This document shows, in pieces, positions 1 to 10,166 of a stretch of DNA of 64,000 bases; the stretch's first letter is position 1, and each line of letters begins with the position of its first letter. A program made the position numbers and the translations under genes. The DNA lies in the NCBI GenBank assembly GCA_016282015.1, contig JAEEJS010000007.1:1-64000 (forward strand), given 5' to 3'. This DNA comes from Bacteroidales bacterium. GTDB taxonomy: Bacteria > Bacteroidota > Bacteroidia > Bacteroidales > F082. The notes below the pieces were generated by a model. The model ran no database searches. It had not been told where the DNA came from and worked only from the letters and a program-made list of their open reading frames with translations.

Positions 1-1981
1 CCCTGGATGTAAAAGTGGCTTCTATGTGGTCTCCTTCATGTATGGTGTCGTTTCCGACAATGATGTGTTCAATACCGTTTATTGTTTGTTCTATCTGATT
101 ATCAATATAATAGGATTTGTCAAGATATACAAATGCTGGCGACATACCTGGAATTGGAATATATCCTGTGTGAGGCATGGCAGCACTGCCTACGTATCCT
201 TGAAGTGTTATTTCCTCATCCGTTTGCATCGAAACAAAATCAACTGTCTGATACATATTGCCATATTCGTCATAACGATATGCATTCCATCCTTTGACAT
301 GAACATTTATTCCTTCTTCATAAAGGTTGTTGTCAATGTAATTTTGGAACATCTTGTTATTGTGAGTTAGGTAAATAATACCAGAGGCGTTTTGTAACGC
401 AAGAGAATTCAAAGGATTTTCGGTAGTGAGGATTCCGTCATCATTGAAATCGCCCTGATAATATGGCACTACATCGTGCAACTCGAAAACATTGAAAGGC
501 TCGCCATAATAATCGTACCAAGTGGTTCCGTGACCGATAAACCTGCAAAAGCCATTGATTTCCACGCCGTTAAAAACAATTGGGTATTCAGTTTGCAATT
601 CTCCGTTTATCGAAAGATAATACAGCTCGTATGGTGGCTGTCTGTATTGAATCATTGCTGCATCAACTGTTTCCGGTCCGGGATAGGCTACAGGCACTCC
701 CCAAGGTTCAATGAAAGTTATGGTGGCATTATAATAAGAGCCTTCAAGGCATTGGATATCAACGACCTTGAATGTGTCACCATTATCATCCAGCCTTTCG
801 TTAATCATTCCTGTTAAGTGTATGTTTGTGCCGACAGGTATAGTGTCATAACATACAATGAGTGAGTCGCTATTGGGATTGGCCCAATATCCATCCACGG
901 TGATGTAATAGGTTTCATCATCAGATACTATTGCTACTCGGCTGTCATTGGCGTTGTTTGTGAAATAAGGAGCAGTGACATGAGCCAGAACTCCGTTTAT
1001 CCAAGGAATATGGTCAGCGTTTTTGATGCTTTTATAAAAAACACCGCCACCACAATAATATAGATGGTTGTCGTTGCCTTTGAAAAGGTTAGCATCATCG
1101 GAACCGGGATATGGGATGTGGGTGACGGGCATGGTCTCACCGATGTCAAAGAAACTCATGCTGTGATTAATGGAATAATTGAGTCTTACCTGGCCGTCTG
1201 GCTCATATTTCAGTTTATATATGATTCCATTATCTGAAACAGCTATTTCTCTGTTTTTGATAAGATAATAACCAGGCACATGCAAATTGTCGGTTGTTGT
1301 ATTCCCATTGTAATTGGCGACGACATTGCCTTCGGGGTCGAATGTCATATAAGTTATATCCCAACTCATGAAAGCAGATAACGTCCAATTCTGCATATCT
1401 GAAAGTGTGGAATGGTAGATGCCCCTGTTGTTATAATCAGTATCATAAACACTGGCATAAATATCGCCTTCATCATTCACAATCACGCAATTTATATGAG
1501 CTGTTTCCTCGTTAATGAAACTGAGTGTCGCAAAGTCCCAAGTGGCACCACTGTCAGTAGTCCAGAAAATTTCAGTATATGTCCAACCTAATAAAATATC
1601 ATTGGATGGAGAATACAAACCTAAAACCCAAATAGTATTTATAGGTATTGGCGTGGTCTGCTGCCAGATGTCGCCGTCGTCATCGGAGTATAACACTGTT
1701 TGGCTACCATTCTCGAATATAAAAACCCGATTGTCTTTGTTGATTGTAAAATTGTATGTGAAGAAATTGCCATTGTTTTGGTCGAAAACGCTTTCCCATG
1801 TGGCTCCTTCATCTTGTGACCGATATACAATACCGTATGACGAATATACATATATGCAACCGTCAGTGCCAACGCCCAGAAAATCATTGTCTTCAATACT
1901 GATGTCTTTCCAGATGTTTTGTGCTGACAGATTTATTGTGCAACATAATAAGACAAAGACAATTGTGATATATTTTTTCAT
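1..1981 (-). CDS. Exported Asp-box (BNR-like) repeat surface protein, 3' end beyond the window
   Basis: The frame is open on the minus strand from the ATG at 1981 to the window edge (660 codons, no stop); the C-terminus is missing. Residues 1-21 form a signal peptide ending in NLSAQ. The first third carries three Asp-box motifs of sialidase/sortilin-like beta-propellers: SQDEGATW, SDDDGDIW and TTDSGATW. The remaining part is acidic and rich in Tyr, Asn and Gly, as in secreted beta-sandwich modules. Proteins of this build in Bacteroidota usually end with a T9SS sorting tail, which would lie outside the window, so T9SS export is inference. No enzymatic residues are recognised, so a sialidase call is not made. 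It is preceded by a 20-bp inverted repeat (1997-2042) and stands apart from the operon upstream. Confidence 0.8.
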   Translation of the reverse strand, partial: MKKYITIVFVLLCCTINLSAQNIWKDISIEDNDFLGVGTDGCIYVYSSYGIVYRSQDEGATWESVFDQNNGNFFTYNFTINKDNRVFIFENGSQTVLYSDDDGDIWQQTTPIPINTIWVLGLYSPSNDILLGWTYTEIFWTTDSGATWDFATLSFINEETAHINCVIVNDEGDIYASVYDTDYNNRGIYHSTLSDMQNWTLSAFMSWDITYMTFDPEGNVVANYNGNTTTDNLHVPGYYLIKNREIAVSDNGIIYKLKYEPDGQVRLNYSINHSMSFFDIGETMPVTHIPYPGSDDANLFKGNDNHLYYCGGGVFYKSIKNADHIPWINGVLAHVTAPYFTNNANDSRVAIVSDDETYYITVDGYWANPNSDSLIVCYDTIPVGTNIHLTGMINERLDDNGDTFKVVDIQCLEGSYYNATITFIEPWGVPVAYPGPETVDAAMIQYRQPPYELYYLSINGELQTEYPIVFNGVEINGFCRFIGHGTTWYDYYGEPFNVFELHDVVPYYQGDFNDDGILTTENPLNSLALQNASGIIYLTHNNKMFQNYIDNNLYEEGINVHVKGWNAYRYDEYGNMYQTVDFVSMQTDEEITLQGYVGSAAMPHTGYIPIPGMSPAFVYLDKSYYIDNQIEQTINGIEHIIVGNDTIHEGDHIEATFTSR

Positions 1982-1996
1982 AATACTATTTTTTTT

Positions 1997-2042
1997 ACAA
2001 GATTAACAGGATTTTTGCATAAAAAAATCCTGTTAATCTTGT
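1997..2042. repeat. Perfect 20-bp inverted repeat with 6-bp loop
   Basis: Arms at 1997-2016 and 2023-2042 are exact reverse complements around the loop GCATAA. The right arm continues into 2043-2052, where the GTTAATCCTGT core is repeated directly. It lies between the nitroreductase gene and the Asp-box protein gene, both on the minus strand. After the hairpin the minus strand runs into A residues, not T, so it is not a canonical intrinsic terminator for the upstream gene. Confidence 0.8.
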
Positions 2043-2076
2043 TAATCCTGTCTTAAAAACAAAAACTAACCTGTCT

Positions 2077-2691
2077 CTACTTTATCCAATAAACATAATT
2101 GTCTTTCCTCGGTCTTGCCGTCGGATAGTCGCCTTTCACGTAGCCCAAAATGCAGTTGCCTATGCCGACGTATTTAGTGTCGTCGATGCCGAGGTCACGC
2201 AAAATGGCTTTGCCTTCCGGAGTCTCAAACACTTCTTTGGCGCGGTGGATCCAGCATGAGCCGAGACCTTTGGCGTGGGCTGCGTTCAAGAGGTTGCCCA
2301 TCACGAGCGAACCGTCTTCTTTCCAAGTGAATGCGGCTGTGGTGTCGGCCAAAACGACCAAGACCACCGGAGCTCCGTAGAACGGGTCCATGTCGTTGTC
2401 CTTGCCGAACACTTCTGCGTTTAGCTTGCTCAGCTTGTCGCGTACCTCACGGTTTGTCACCGCGATGATGATAGGGGCCTGTTTGTTCATTCCTGTAGGG
2501 GCGTAGGTGCCGGCCTTGCAGATTTCTTCGATGACCTCCATAGGAGGCACCTCGTCGGTGTAGCTGCGCACGCTGCGGCGCGTGAGCAAATCTTCCATAG
2601 TGTTGTTATTCATTGTCTTGCAGTTTTCTTGGGTTTTGTCACAGCAGCTAAACATCAGCAACGCCAGCGACAGAATGATGATATTTTTCAT
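2077..2691 (-). CDS. Nitroreductase-family lipoprotein
   Basis: 204 aa. After a signal peptide with a lipobox-like end (LLMFSC, Cys16 followed by a second Cys) comes a nitroreductase fold starting at TMEDLLTRRSVRSYTDE; the RRSVRSY stretch is the FMN phosphate-binding region of the family. Later motifs are YAPTGMNKQAP, APVVLVVLAD and the GLGSCWI segment that packs by the flavin. The family uses FMN and NAD(P)H to reduce nitro compounds, quinones or enones; the substrate cannot be told here. Most relatives are cytoplasmic, so an exported form is somewhat unusual; translation from the internal ATG at MEDLL would give a cytoplasmic protein of usual length. It lies 10 bp after the TlpA-like gene, suggesting cotranscription and an envelope redox role. 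Confidence 0.85.
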   Translation of the reverse strand: MKNIIILSLALLMFSCCDKTQENCKTMNNNTMEDLLTRRSVRSYTDEVPPMEVIEEICKAGTYAPTGMNKQAPIIIAVTNREVRDKLSKLNAEVFGKDNDMDPFYGAPVVLVVLADTTAAFTWKEDGSLVMGNLLNAAHAKGLGSCWIHRAKEVFETPEGKAILRDLGIDDTKYVGIGNCILGYVKGDYPTARPRKDNYVYWIK

Positions 2692-2701
2692 GTTTATGGA
2701 A

Positions 2702-3796
2702 CTATTTTAACAATTCAGCTAATTTAGCTTCGAGTTCTTCACCGCGAAGGTTTGTGGCGACTATAACGCCATCCTGATTGAACAGGAAGTTGCTTGGAAT
2801 GTATTTCACAAGGTACTCATTGGCGGCTGAACCGTTGATGTCGCGCACATGGGTCCACGGGAGATCGTCGTCCTTGACAGCCTGAAGCCATGAAGCTTCG
2901 TTGCGGTCGACGCTTACACCTATGATAGCCAAACCTTTGTTGTGGAATTTCTGATAAGCCATTTTCACAAATGGATTCTCCTCACGGCATGGCATGCACC
3001 ATGATGCCCAGAAGTCGACCAGAGTGTATTTGTTGGCTTTGATGGTCTGCATGAGGTTTACATCTTTGCCGTCAGCTGTCTGCAGTGTGAAGTCCATGGC
3101 CGGAGCACCTGGCTGTATGCGTCCGTAAGTTTCGAGGTATTCCTGTATGCTTTTGTTGAAAACGGATTCTGTCTTGAAACCTTCGGCAATTTTTTTCACC
3201 TCGTCATATTCAAAATCATCTTTGCCTAGGTAAAGAATATAGTGGGCAACGTATGTGTCGGGAAGATTTGAGATGTATTCGAGCTCATAGGCGTGGTATT
3301 CTTCCATAACGGCTTCGGCTTTGTGGAATGCTTCCTTAGCATTTTCCTCATCCTCAGCCAAAGCATATTCATTGCTTTCTATTAGCAGAGCTTCTATTCT
3401 TTCACCAAACGAAATCATACCGTCAGAGTAGGTGTTCAGGATGTCCATTGCAGGACAGCCATCCACTCTCCATAACTGCATGTCTTCAACGCTGTTTCCA
3501 TTGATGGTGGTGCTTGTGTTTTCAGTGAAGAAAGGGAATCGGTTGCAACGTTCGTTTTTTTCAAATTTGATGTAATAAAGAGTCTGAGGATCGTCGAAAT
3601 CGACATTCATCACAGCTTTGTTGTTGTTGATGACAGCTGAGTCAATGAGGATCTCCTCATTATCAACAGCCTTGAAGAGGTAAGCTGTCTGATTGTCGGC
3701 ATCTGTTAAGTTGAGAGTGACTTTAAACTGATTGTGATTGTTGCATGAACTCATTATCAGAGCTGTAGCAAAGAGTAATAAAGATAGTTTTTTCAT
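2702..3796 (-). CDS. TlpA-like thioredoxin-fold lipoprotein with N-terminal DUF4369-type domain
   Basis: 364 aa. Lipoprotein signal peptide ending LIMSSC (Cys18). Residues about 24-110 resemble the beta-rich DUF4369 domain that often precedes Bacteroidota TlpA proteins, 120-225 are helical, and 228-364 form an AhpC/TSA-thioredoxin domain with the active-site motif WCMPC (Cys267, Cys270) and the cis-proline region KYIPSNFL. Such proteins are anchored in the envelope and reduce or oxidise disulfides, or act in oxidative stress defence. An AT-rich gap of 71 bp separates it from the aldo/keto reductase gene, and the nitroreductase follows by 10 bp. The family is clear, the substrate unknown. Confidence 0.88.
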   Translation of the reverse strand: MKKLSLLLFATALIMSSCNNHNQFKVTLNLTDADNQTAYLFKAVDNEEILIDSAVINNNKAVMNVDFDDPQTLYYIKFEKNERCNRFPFFTENTSTTINGNSVEDMQLWRVDGCPAMDILNTYSDGMISFGERIEALLIESNEYALAEDEENAKEAFHKAEAVMEEYHAYELEYISNLPDTYVAHYILYLGKDDFEYDEVKKIAEGFKTESVFNKSIQEYLETYGRIQPGAPAMDFTLQTADGKDVNLMQTIKANKYTLVDFWASWCMPCREENPFVKMAYQKFHNKGLAIIGVSVDRNEASWLQAVKDDDLPWTHVRDINGSAANEYLVKYIPSNFLFNQDGVIVATNLRGEELEAKLAELLK

Positions 3797-3852
3797 TTGA
3801 TGTATTTTTATTAGTTAATTCGTTTACAATAACTTAAAACTGACTGAATTAT

Positions 3853-3872
3853 TATAATTTTTAAAAATTATA
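3853..3872. repeat. Perfect 20-bp AT-only palindrome at the end of the aldo/keto reductase gene
   Basis: Positions 3853-3872 consist only of A and T and read the same on both strands. They overlap the stop codon (3868-3870) of the aldo/keto reductase gene. It could be a weak transcript-end structure or simply AT-rich filler. Confidence 0.5.
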
Positions 3873-5253
3873 TCTGTTGTAATAATCTTTCGACAATGTC
3901 GTTGATTCTGGTTAACTGTTGAGGTATGTTGATGCGCTGCGGACAGTGAGAGACACACTGATTGCAGCCTATGCAGTGCTCCACCTGACGGTCGGCCTCC
4001 AAGGTGCGGTTATATTCAATGAGGAAACGACGGCGTGCCTTGCGGTAATCCTTCGACTGAGTGTCTTCCACTATGCTGCCTTCGTTGACGCATTTGTTAT
4101 AGAAGCTGAAGTTGGTAGGGATGTCGATGCCGTAAGGACATGGCATGCAGTACTGACAGGTGGTGCATGGGATTATAGGATATTTCAGATACATGTCGGC
4201 AACCTGCATCAGCAGCTGGATTTCCTCTGGAGTGCAAGGCTGTAGCGGACTGTAGGTGCGCAGGTTGTCCTGCAGATGTTCCATAAAAGTCATGCCGCTA
4301 AGCACTGTGAGCACGTTGGGGTAGGTGCCAACAAAACGGAAAGCCCACGAAGCCACGCTGTTTTGAGGCGCGCGTTGTTTCAACGTGGTGGCAAGCACAT
4401 CAGGCAGGTTGGACAGTCGTCCGCCGAGCAAAGGCTCCATGATGACTACAGGAATGTTCAAGTCGGTAAGGCGTTTGTAGAGATAGTCGGCGTTGACATT
4501 GTCCTCGTCCACATCGTGAGCGTGCTCCCAGTCGATATAGTTCATCTCGATTTGCACGAAGTCCCAATGGTATTTGTCGTGGTTATCCAAAAGCCATTCA
4601 ATGGTGCGTGGATCACCGTGGAAGGAGAAACCCAGGTTGCGGATGCGTCCGGCACGGCGTTCTTCCTGAACGAAGTCGATCATGCCGTTGTCGATGTAGC
4701 GTTTCTGGAAGGTCTGCCATCCGTCAAGCCCCTTGCTGCTGTTGCCCACGGAATGAAGCAGATAGTAGTCGAAATAGTTGGTTTGCAACTTCTCGAAAGA
4801 GTCGTGGTACATCTTGATGGAGGCTTCGCGGCTCCAAAACTGGGGAGCGAAGTTAGACAGCTTGGTGGCTAGGTAGTATTTCTCCCTGGGGTAACGGCTA
4901 AGCGCAATGCCTGTGGCCACCTCAGAACCTCCGCGGCAGTAAACCGGTGAGGTGTCGTAGTAATTGACACCGTGGTCCATGGCATAGTCCACCAACTTAT
5001 TGACCATCTCCTGGTCAATCACATTATCTTTGAAGGGTAGACGCATCATGCCGTAGCCTAATATGGAAACCTTGTCGCCGCTGTTATGGTTTGTGCGGTA
5101 GGTCATCTTGTCCTTGGGAATATCGCCCACGGAATAGGTTGTTTCTTTTTCGATATTGTCAGATTTGCAGCCTGATAATGCGACGGCTGAAACTGCTGCG
5201 GTGGCACCGACCACCTTCAGGAAATCCTTGCGTGATATATTGTTTTCTTTCAT
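3868..5253 (-). CDS. Exported aldo/keto reductase with C-terminal ferredoxin domain
   Basis: 461 aa. The N-terminus has a Tat-like motif SRKDFLK (Lys in place of the second Arg), a hydrophobic stretch and the lipobox LSGC (Cys29), so a folded, lipid-anchored periplasmic enzyme is predicted. The TIM-barrel aldo/keto reductase domain spans about 50-350: GYGMMRLPF, DYAMDHGVNYYDTSPVY with the catalytic Tyr, and LATKLS with the catalytic Lys. The C-terminus has two iron-sulfur motifs, CTTCQYCMPCPYGI and CIGCNQCVSHCPQ, typical of ferredoxin-linked AKRs. The gene is 1 bp downstream of the polyferredoxin membrane protein gene, which probably feeds it electrons. The substrate is unknown; loss of one Arg makes Tat export probable rather than certain. 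Confidence 0.87.
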   Translation of the reverse strand: MKENNISRKDFLKVVGATAAVSAVALSGCKSDNIEKETTYSVGDIPKDKMTYRTNHNSGDKVSILGYGMMRLPFKDNVIDQEMVNKLVDYAMDHGVNYYDTSPVYCRGGSEVATGIALSRYPREKYYLATKLSNFAPQFWSREASIKMYHDSFEKLQTNYFDYYLLHSVGNSSKGLDGWQTFQKRYIDNGMIDFVQEERRAGRIRNLGFSFHGDPRTIEWLLDNHDKYHWDFVQIEMNYIDWEHAHDVDEDNVNADYLYKRLTDLNIPVVIMEPLLGGRLSNLPDVLATTLKQRAPQNSVASWAFRFVGTYPNVLTVLSGMTFMEHLQDNLRTYSPLQPCTPEEIQLLMQVADMYLKYPIIPCTTCQYCMPCPYGIDIPTNFSFYNKCVNEGSIVEDTQSKDYRKARRRFLIEYNRTLEADRQVEHCIGCNQCVSHCPQRINIPQQLTRINDIVERLLQQI

Positions 5254-5254
5254 T

Positions 5255-6742
5255 TTACACCTCCATGTGAATTAAGTTACCTTCTACATAAATTGCACTG
5301 AACGGCCTTGCCGGACAGACGTGTTCGCAGGCGCCGCAGCCTATGCAGCGTTCGGTGTTGACAAGCGGAATCTTGTGTGATGCCGCGTCATCGGGATCAT
5401 AAGGCATCATAGTGATGGCACCGGTGGGGCAGTGGTGAGCGCAGTTGCCGCACTCCACGCCGTCACGAAGCGGTATGCAATTGCGGTCGATCCACACTGC
5501 ATGACCTATCTTTATGGAGGATTTTTGTTCTCGAGTAATCTTGTGGATGGCGCCGGCCGGACATACCTCCGAGCAAGCCGTGCATTCGGGCCGGCAATAG
5601 CCACGCTCGTACGACATCTCGGGCTGCATGAAAGTATCCAGCTTTGATGAGGCCCGCAGTACATCATTCGGGCAGTTTTGTACGCACAACTGACATCCTG
5701 TACATTTGGAGCTGAAGTTCTCAAGGCTTTCGGATCCTGCGGGTTTGAGAGGAGTAATGCGCTTTGGAGCCTTCTTCTCAAGTATGGTTGCCAAGCCTCC
5801 GTCAACTACTTTTTCTTGAGCATGCAGAGCCGAGGCAGTGGCTATGGTTGCAACTGTTGCTATGAAGGTTTTGCGACTGGTCTTGCCTTCGTCGCCTATA
5901 ACTTTTGGCTCTTCAGTGACTTTGAAATATTTGTAATAGCCATATTTCATCGCGCCTTTGTTGCATTTGCTCACGCAGTTGAAGCAGCTTACACATTTAG
6001 AGTAATCTATCTCGTGTTTCTTGGAGTCTATGGCCGAACAACGGCAGTTTTTCTCGCACAGACCGCAGCTGACACATTTTTCCTCGTCGAAATGAGGCTT
6101 GAATAAGGAGAATTTCGACAGGCAACCCAAGACGGCTCCAACCGGACAGATGCTGTTGCAATACCAACGTCCGTTTGTTAAAGCTAAGACGGTTATTATC
6201 AATAAATAAGCTATTGCAACTATGAACATCGGCAGACTCTTGACATAGACGTCGACATGATAGAACGCGTAGCTGTTCCAACGTTCGGCGAAATATGCCA
6301 ACATATTGTTTATCAATCGGTAAACAGGACTGAAGATGTTGGATGCGAAACGTCCGAATATGCTGTACGGCTCAATGAAAATGGCGTATCCGGTGAATCC
6401 GAAGGCAATCAGCAAAAAGAAAATCAAGCCTATGTAATAACGGTATCTCTTGCTTTTCTTGAAACTGTAACGGTTCTTTTTCCGTTTTTCGGCAAGGTGC
6501 GAGATGCCGTCCTGATAGATGCCAAGCGGGCATATTACAGAACAGTAGATTCGTCCGAAAAGCACAGTGATTACTACTATTGCGATTAGAGTCACAAAGC
6601 TTGAGGCAAGCAGTGCCGGTATAAACTGAAGCTTTGCCATCCAGCCGAAATAGGAGTGGAGCGCTCCGGAGAAATCAAGGAATAGCAAGGTTATCAGTAT
6701 GAAACTGACAGTTGCTAACAGGATTCGTAGTTTTCGTAGCAT
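5255..6742 (-). CDS. NapH/NapG-like polyferredoxin membrane protein
   Basis: 495 aa. About four transmembrane helices lie in the first 190 residues, with NapH-type motifs CSVICPLG and CNSICPVGAVLG. Next are a ferredoxin-type pair (CVSCGLCEKNC and CVSCFNCVSKC), then a Tat-like segment in mid-protein (TSRKTFIATVATIATASALH), and then a NapG-like domain with four more Cys clusters: CTGCQLCVQNCP, CTACSEVCP, CGNCAHHCP and CIGCGACEHVCP. It reads as a fusion of a quinol-oxidising NapH-like membrane subunit with a periplasmic electron-transfer subunit that kept its signal sequence. It is 10 bp after ligA and 1 bp before the aldo/keto reductase gene, so it likely passes electrons from the quinone pool to that exported reductase (inference). 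Confidence 0.87.
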   Translation of the reverse strand: MLRKLRILLATVSFILITLLFLDFSGALHSYFGWMAKLQFIPALLASSFVTLIAIVVITVLFGRIYCSVICPLGIYQDGISHLAEKRKKNRYSFKKSKRYRYYIGLIFFLLIAFGFTGYAIFIEPYSIFGRFASNIFSPVYRLINNMLAYFAERWNSYAFYHVDVYVKSLPMFIVAIAYLLIITVLALTNGRWYCNSICPVGAVLGCLSKFSLFKPHFDEEKCVSCGLCEKNCRCSAIDSKKHEIDYSKCVSCFNCVSKCNKGAMKYGYYKYFKVTEEPKVIGDEGKTSRKTFIATVATIATASALHAQEKVVDGGLATILEKKAPKRITPLKPAGSESLENFSSKCTGCQLCVQNCPNDVLRASSKLDTFMQPEMSYERGYCRPECTACSEVCPAGAIHKITREQKSSIKIGHAVWIDRNCIPLRDGVECGNCAHHCPTGAITMMPYDPDDAASHKIPLVNTERCIGCGACEHVCPARPFSAIYVEGNLIHMEV

Positions 6743-6752
6743 AGTATTAAGT

Positions 6753-9832
<3,080 letters not shown>

Positions 9833-9834
9833 AA

Positions 9835-10044
9835 TCAATATCTTTTATATGTGCAATCGACACTAATGTTCAATGAATTGTTGTAATAGTCATCCCATTC
9901 CTGGCATTCTTTCTTGGAATAGGCACTGTAGATGATTTCCTGTGAGCCGTCTTCCAGATAAGTGCACACGCAACGTCTCTCGCAAGAACCGAAAAACAAC
10001 ATAACTATCACTGCAGCAATGACTATCTTAAAAAATCTTTTCAT
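9835..10044 (-). CDS. Small lipoprotein, unknown function
   Basis: 69 aa. The signal peptide (MKRFFKIVIAAVIVMLFFGSC) ends in the lipobox FGSC with Cys21. The mature part of about 48 residues has four further Cys (ERRCVC, KKEC, VDC), is rich in Tyr and Asp, and ends in KRY. No family recognised; the Cys pattern suggests disulfides in the envelope. It is the first gene of the minus-strand operon through ligA, with a promoter-like box 24 bp upstream at 10068-10075. Confidence 0.7.
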   Translation of the reverse strand: MKRFFKIVIAAVIVMLFFGSCERRCVCTYLEDGSQEIIYSAYSKKECQEWDDYYNNSLNISVDCTYKRY

Positions 10045-10067
10045 ATTTTAAAAAAATGATTAACTCG

Positions 10068-10075
10068 CAAAAATA
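10068..10075 (-). promoter_or_regulatory. Bacteroidota -7 promoter box (TATTTTTG)
   Basis: Reads TATTTTTG on the minus strand, matching the TAnnTTTG box of the Bacteroidota housekeeping sigma factor. It lies 24 bp before the small lipoprotein gene that starts the ligA operon. The -33 box is not clear. Confidence 0.55.
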
Positions 10076-10127
10076 ACATTAATTCAGGAAACTTCAAAAT
10101 ATATTTTTCCCATACTGAAAAATCTCC

Positions 10128-10135
10128 TATTTTTG
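10128..10135 (+). promoter_or_regulatory. Bacteroidota -7 promoter box (TATTTTTG)
   Basis: TATTTTTG 32 bp before the beta-galactosidase start codon, in the 122-bp gap between divergent genes. It matches the TAnnTTTG consensus and faces away from the minus-strand promoter at 10068. Confidence 0.55.
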
Positions 10136-10166
10136 TAGATTATTACGATAGAAAATTATTAGAAAT

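Noticed and set aside
1639-1896. 85-codon minus-strand frame at the Asp-box gene
   Set aside because: Alternate frame within the real gene; not a separate protein.
1515-2006. 163-codon plus-strand frame opposite the Asp-box protein
   Set aside because: The minus-strand frame is open for 660 codons with a signal peptide and Asp-box motifs; the plus frame is its shadow.
4276-4872. 198-codon plus-strand frame opposite the aldo/keto reductase
   Set aside because: Composition follows the antisense of a real gene; no domain.
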